Source: Triplophysa rosa
Taxonomy: Eukaryota > Chordata > Actinopteri > Cypriniformes > Nemacheilidae
DNA length: 64,000 bases
NCBI RefSeq assembly: GCF_024868665.1
Contig: NC_079913.1
Coordinates: forward strand, 745,544-809,543
Direction: 5' to 3'
Shown: positions 63,571 to 64,000 of the stretch, one piece after another
Numbering within the stretch: position 1 is the stretch's first letter
Layout of the letters: each line of letters begins with the position of its first letter
Notes under the pieces: generated by a model
Told to the model about the DNA's origin: nothing
The model's database searches: none
What the model saw: the letters and a program-made list of their open reading frames with translations, nothing else
Position numbers and translations under genes: made by a program

Positions 63571-64000
63571 ACCACACATTTTTTACTAAAACATTGTCAT
63601 GGGACTGTTGTTATTAGAAGAATGTATGGCCTGTTGAATTGACATGCACACATCAGTCTCTTCTTCATACACACACACACTTTGGCTTCCCCTCTGATGG
63701 ATGGAGTGACAAAGACTGCTGCTGGTGTGGACTTGTAAGCTTTATGAATACCGATGTAAATGATGTACAAATGTTCGTTTTTTTGTTCGTTTTTTATTTT
63801 TTTATATCATTAAGTTAATATTTACAGTAGTGGCAGTGTTCAGCAGGGCTCTGTTTGCTTACAGTCATGGTGAAGACCTTATAATAAAAGAAAGTACAAT
63901 TCAGCAGCGCAAGATGAACCCCAAGTGTGTAGAGGGGAAAGGGAACTATTGTTAAGATCTCACTTTATTAATAAATCATCAAATCTCAAGCTGGGCTCAG
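63571..64000 (+). other. Possible distal SCUBE1 3' UTR
   Basis: A unique stretch ending in a second AATAAA (63883-63888). Whether SCUBE1 transcripts reach this far, across the hAT insertion, cannot be told from sequence. Confidence 0.3.
63883..63888 (+). other. Candidate distal poly(A) signal
   Basis: AATAAA followed by A/T- and GT-containing sequence; it would give a 3' UTR of about 2.5 kb. Confidence 0.35.

Overview
The window is vertebrate nuclear DNA, almost certainly from a ray-finned fish. It has split genes with GT-AG introns, long AT-rich introns, microsatellites and many short inverted-repeat transposons. The abundant AGGGAYAGTTCACC-type elements suggest a cypriniform or related otophysan, but that is inference. 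There are no bacterial genes, CRISPR arrays or operons. Two protein-coding genes can be rebuilt exon by exon and explain nearly all real coding sequence.

Minus strand, 5796 down to 2573: SAMM50, the Omp85/BamA-type core of the mitochondrial outer-membrane sorting and assembly machinery. All 15 coding exons are present and join to a 469-codon reading frame plus stop, the same length as human SAMM50. A poly(A) signal lies about 330 bp downstream. At the left edge a weak candidate first exon (130-177, minus) may belong to the next gene.

Plus strand, 8472 to 61399: SCUBE1, a secreted/cell-surface glycoprotein with a signal peptide, nine EGF-like modules, a spacer, three Cys-rich repeats and a CUB domain. 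I place 23 coding exons, 1022 codons plus stop. One is a 90-bp in-frame cassette exon (39132-39221) carrying an RVKR furin-type motif; without it the product is 992 aa. The first exons are spread over about 49 kb and the last ten are packed into 3 kb. SAMM50 and SCUBE1 lie head to head with 2.7 kb between start codons. They have no known functional link: one acts in the mitochondrial outer membrane, the other outside the cell.

The introns hold a dense transposon record: a degenerate L2/CR1-like LINE (27.5-29.8 kb), a broken BED-finger hAT transposase (33.3-34.06 kb), at least eight TTAA-flanked inverted-repeat elements, two TAA-flanked Harbinger-like elements, a large foldback with a second element at its apex (40.0-40.9 kb), several near-perfect palindromes, a 1-kb TTTC tract (49.1-50.1 kb) and a 150-bp GA tract (32.8-33.0 kb). 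A 593-bp hAT-like insertion with a near-perfect 8-bp target duplication lies downstream of SCUBE1 (62970-63562).

One assembly fault is visible: 300 bp (59611-59910) are repeated exactly at 59912-60211 across a single N, giving a false partial copy of SCUBE1 exon 18. I found no undescribed multi-gene system. The most useful observations are the cassette exon, an in-frame alternative donor in exon 13, the assembly duplication and the TTAA element cluster.
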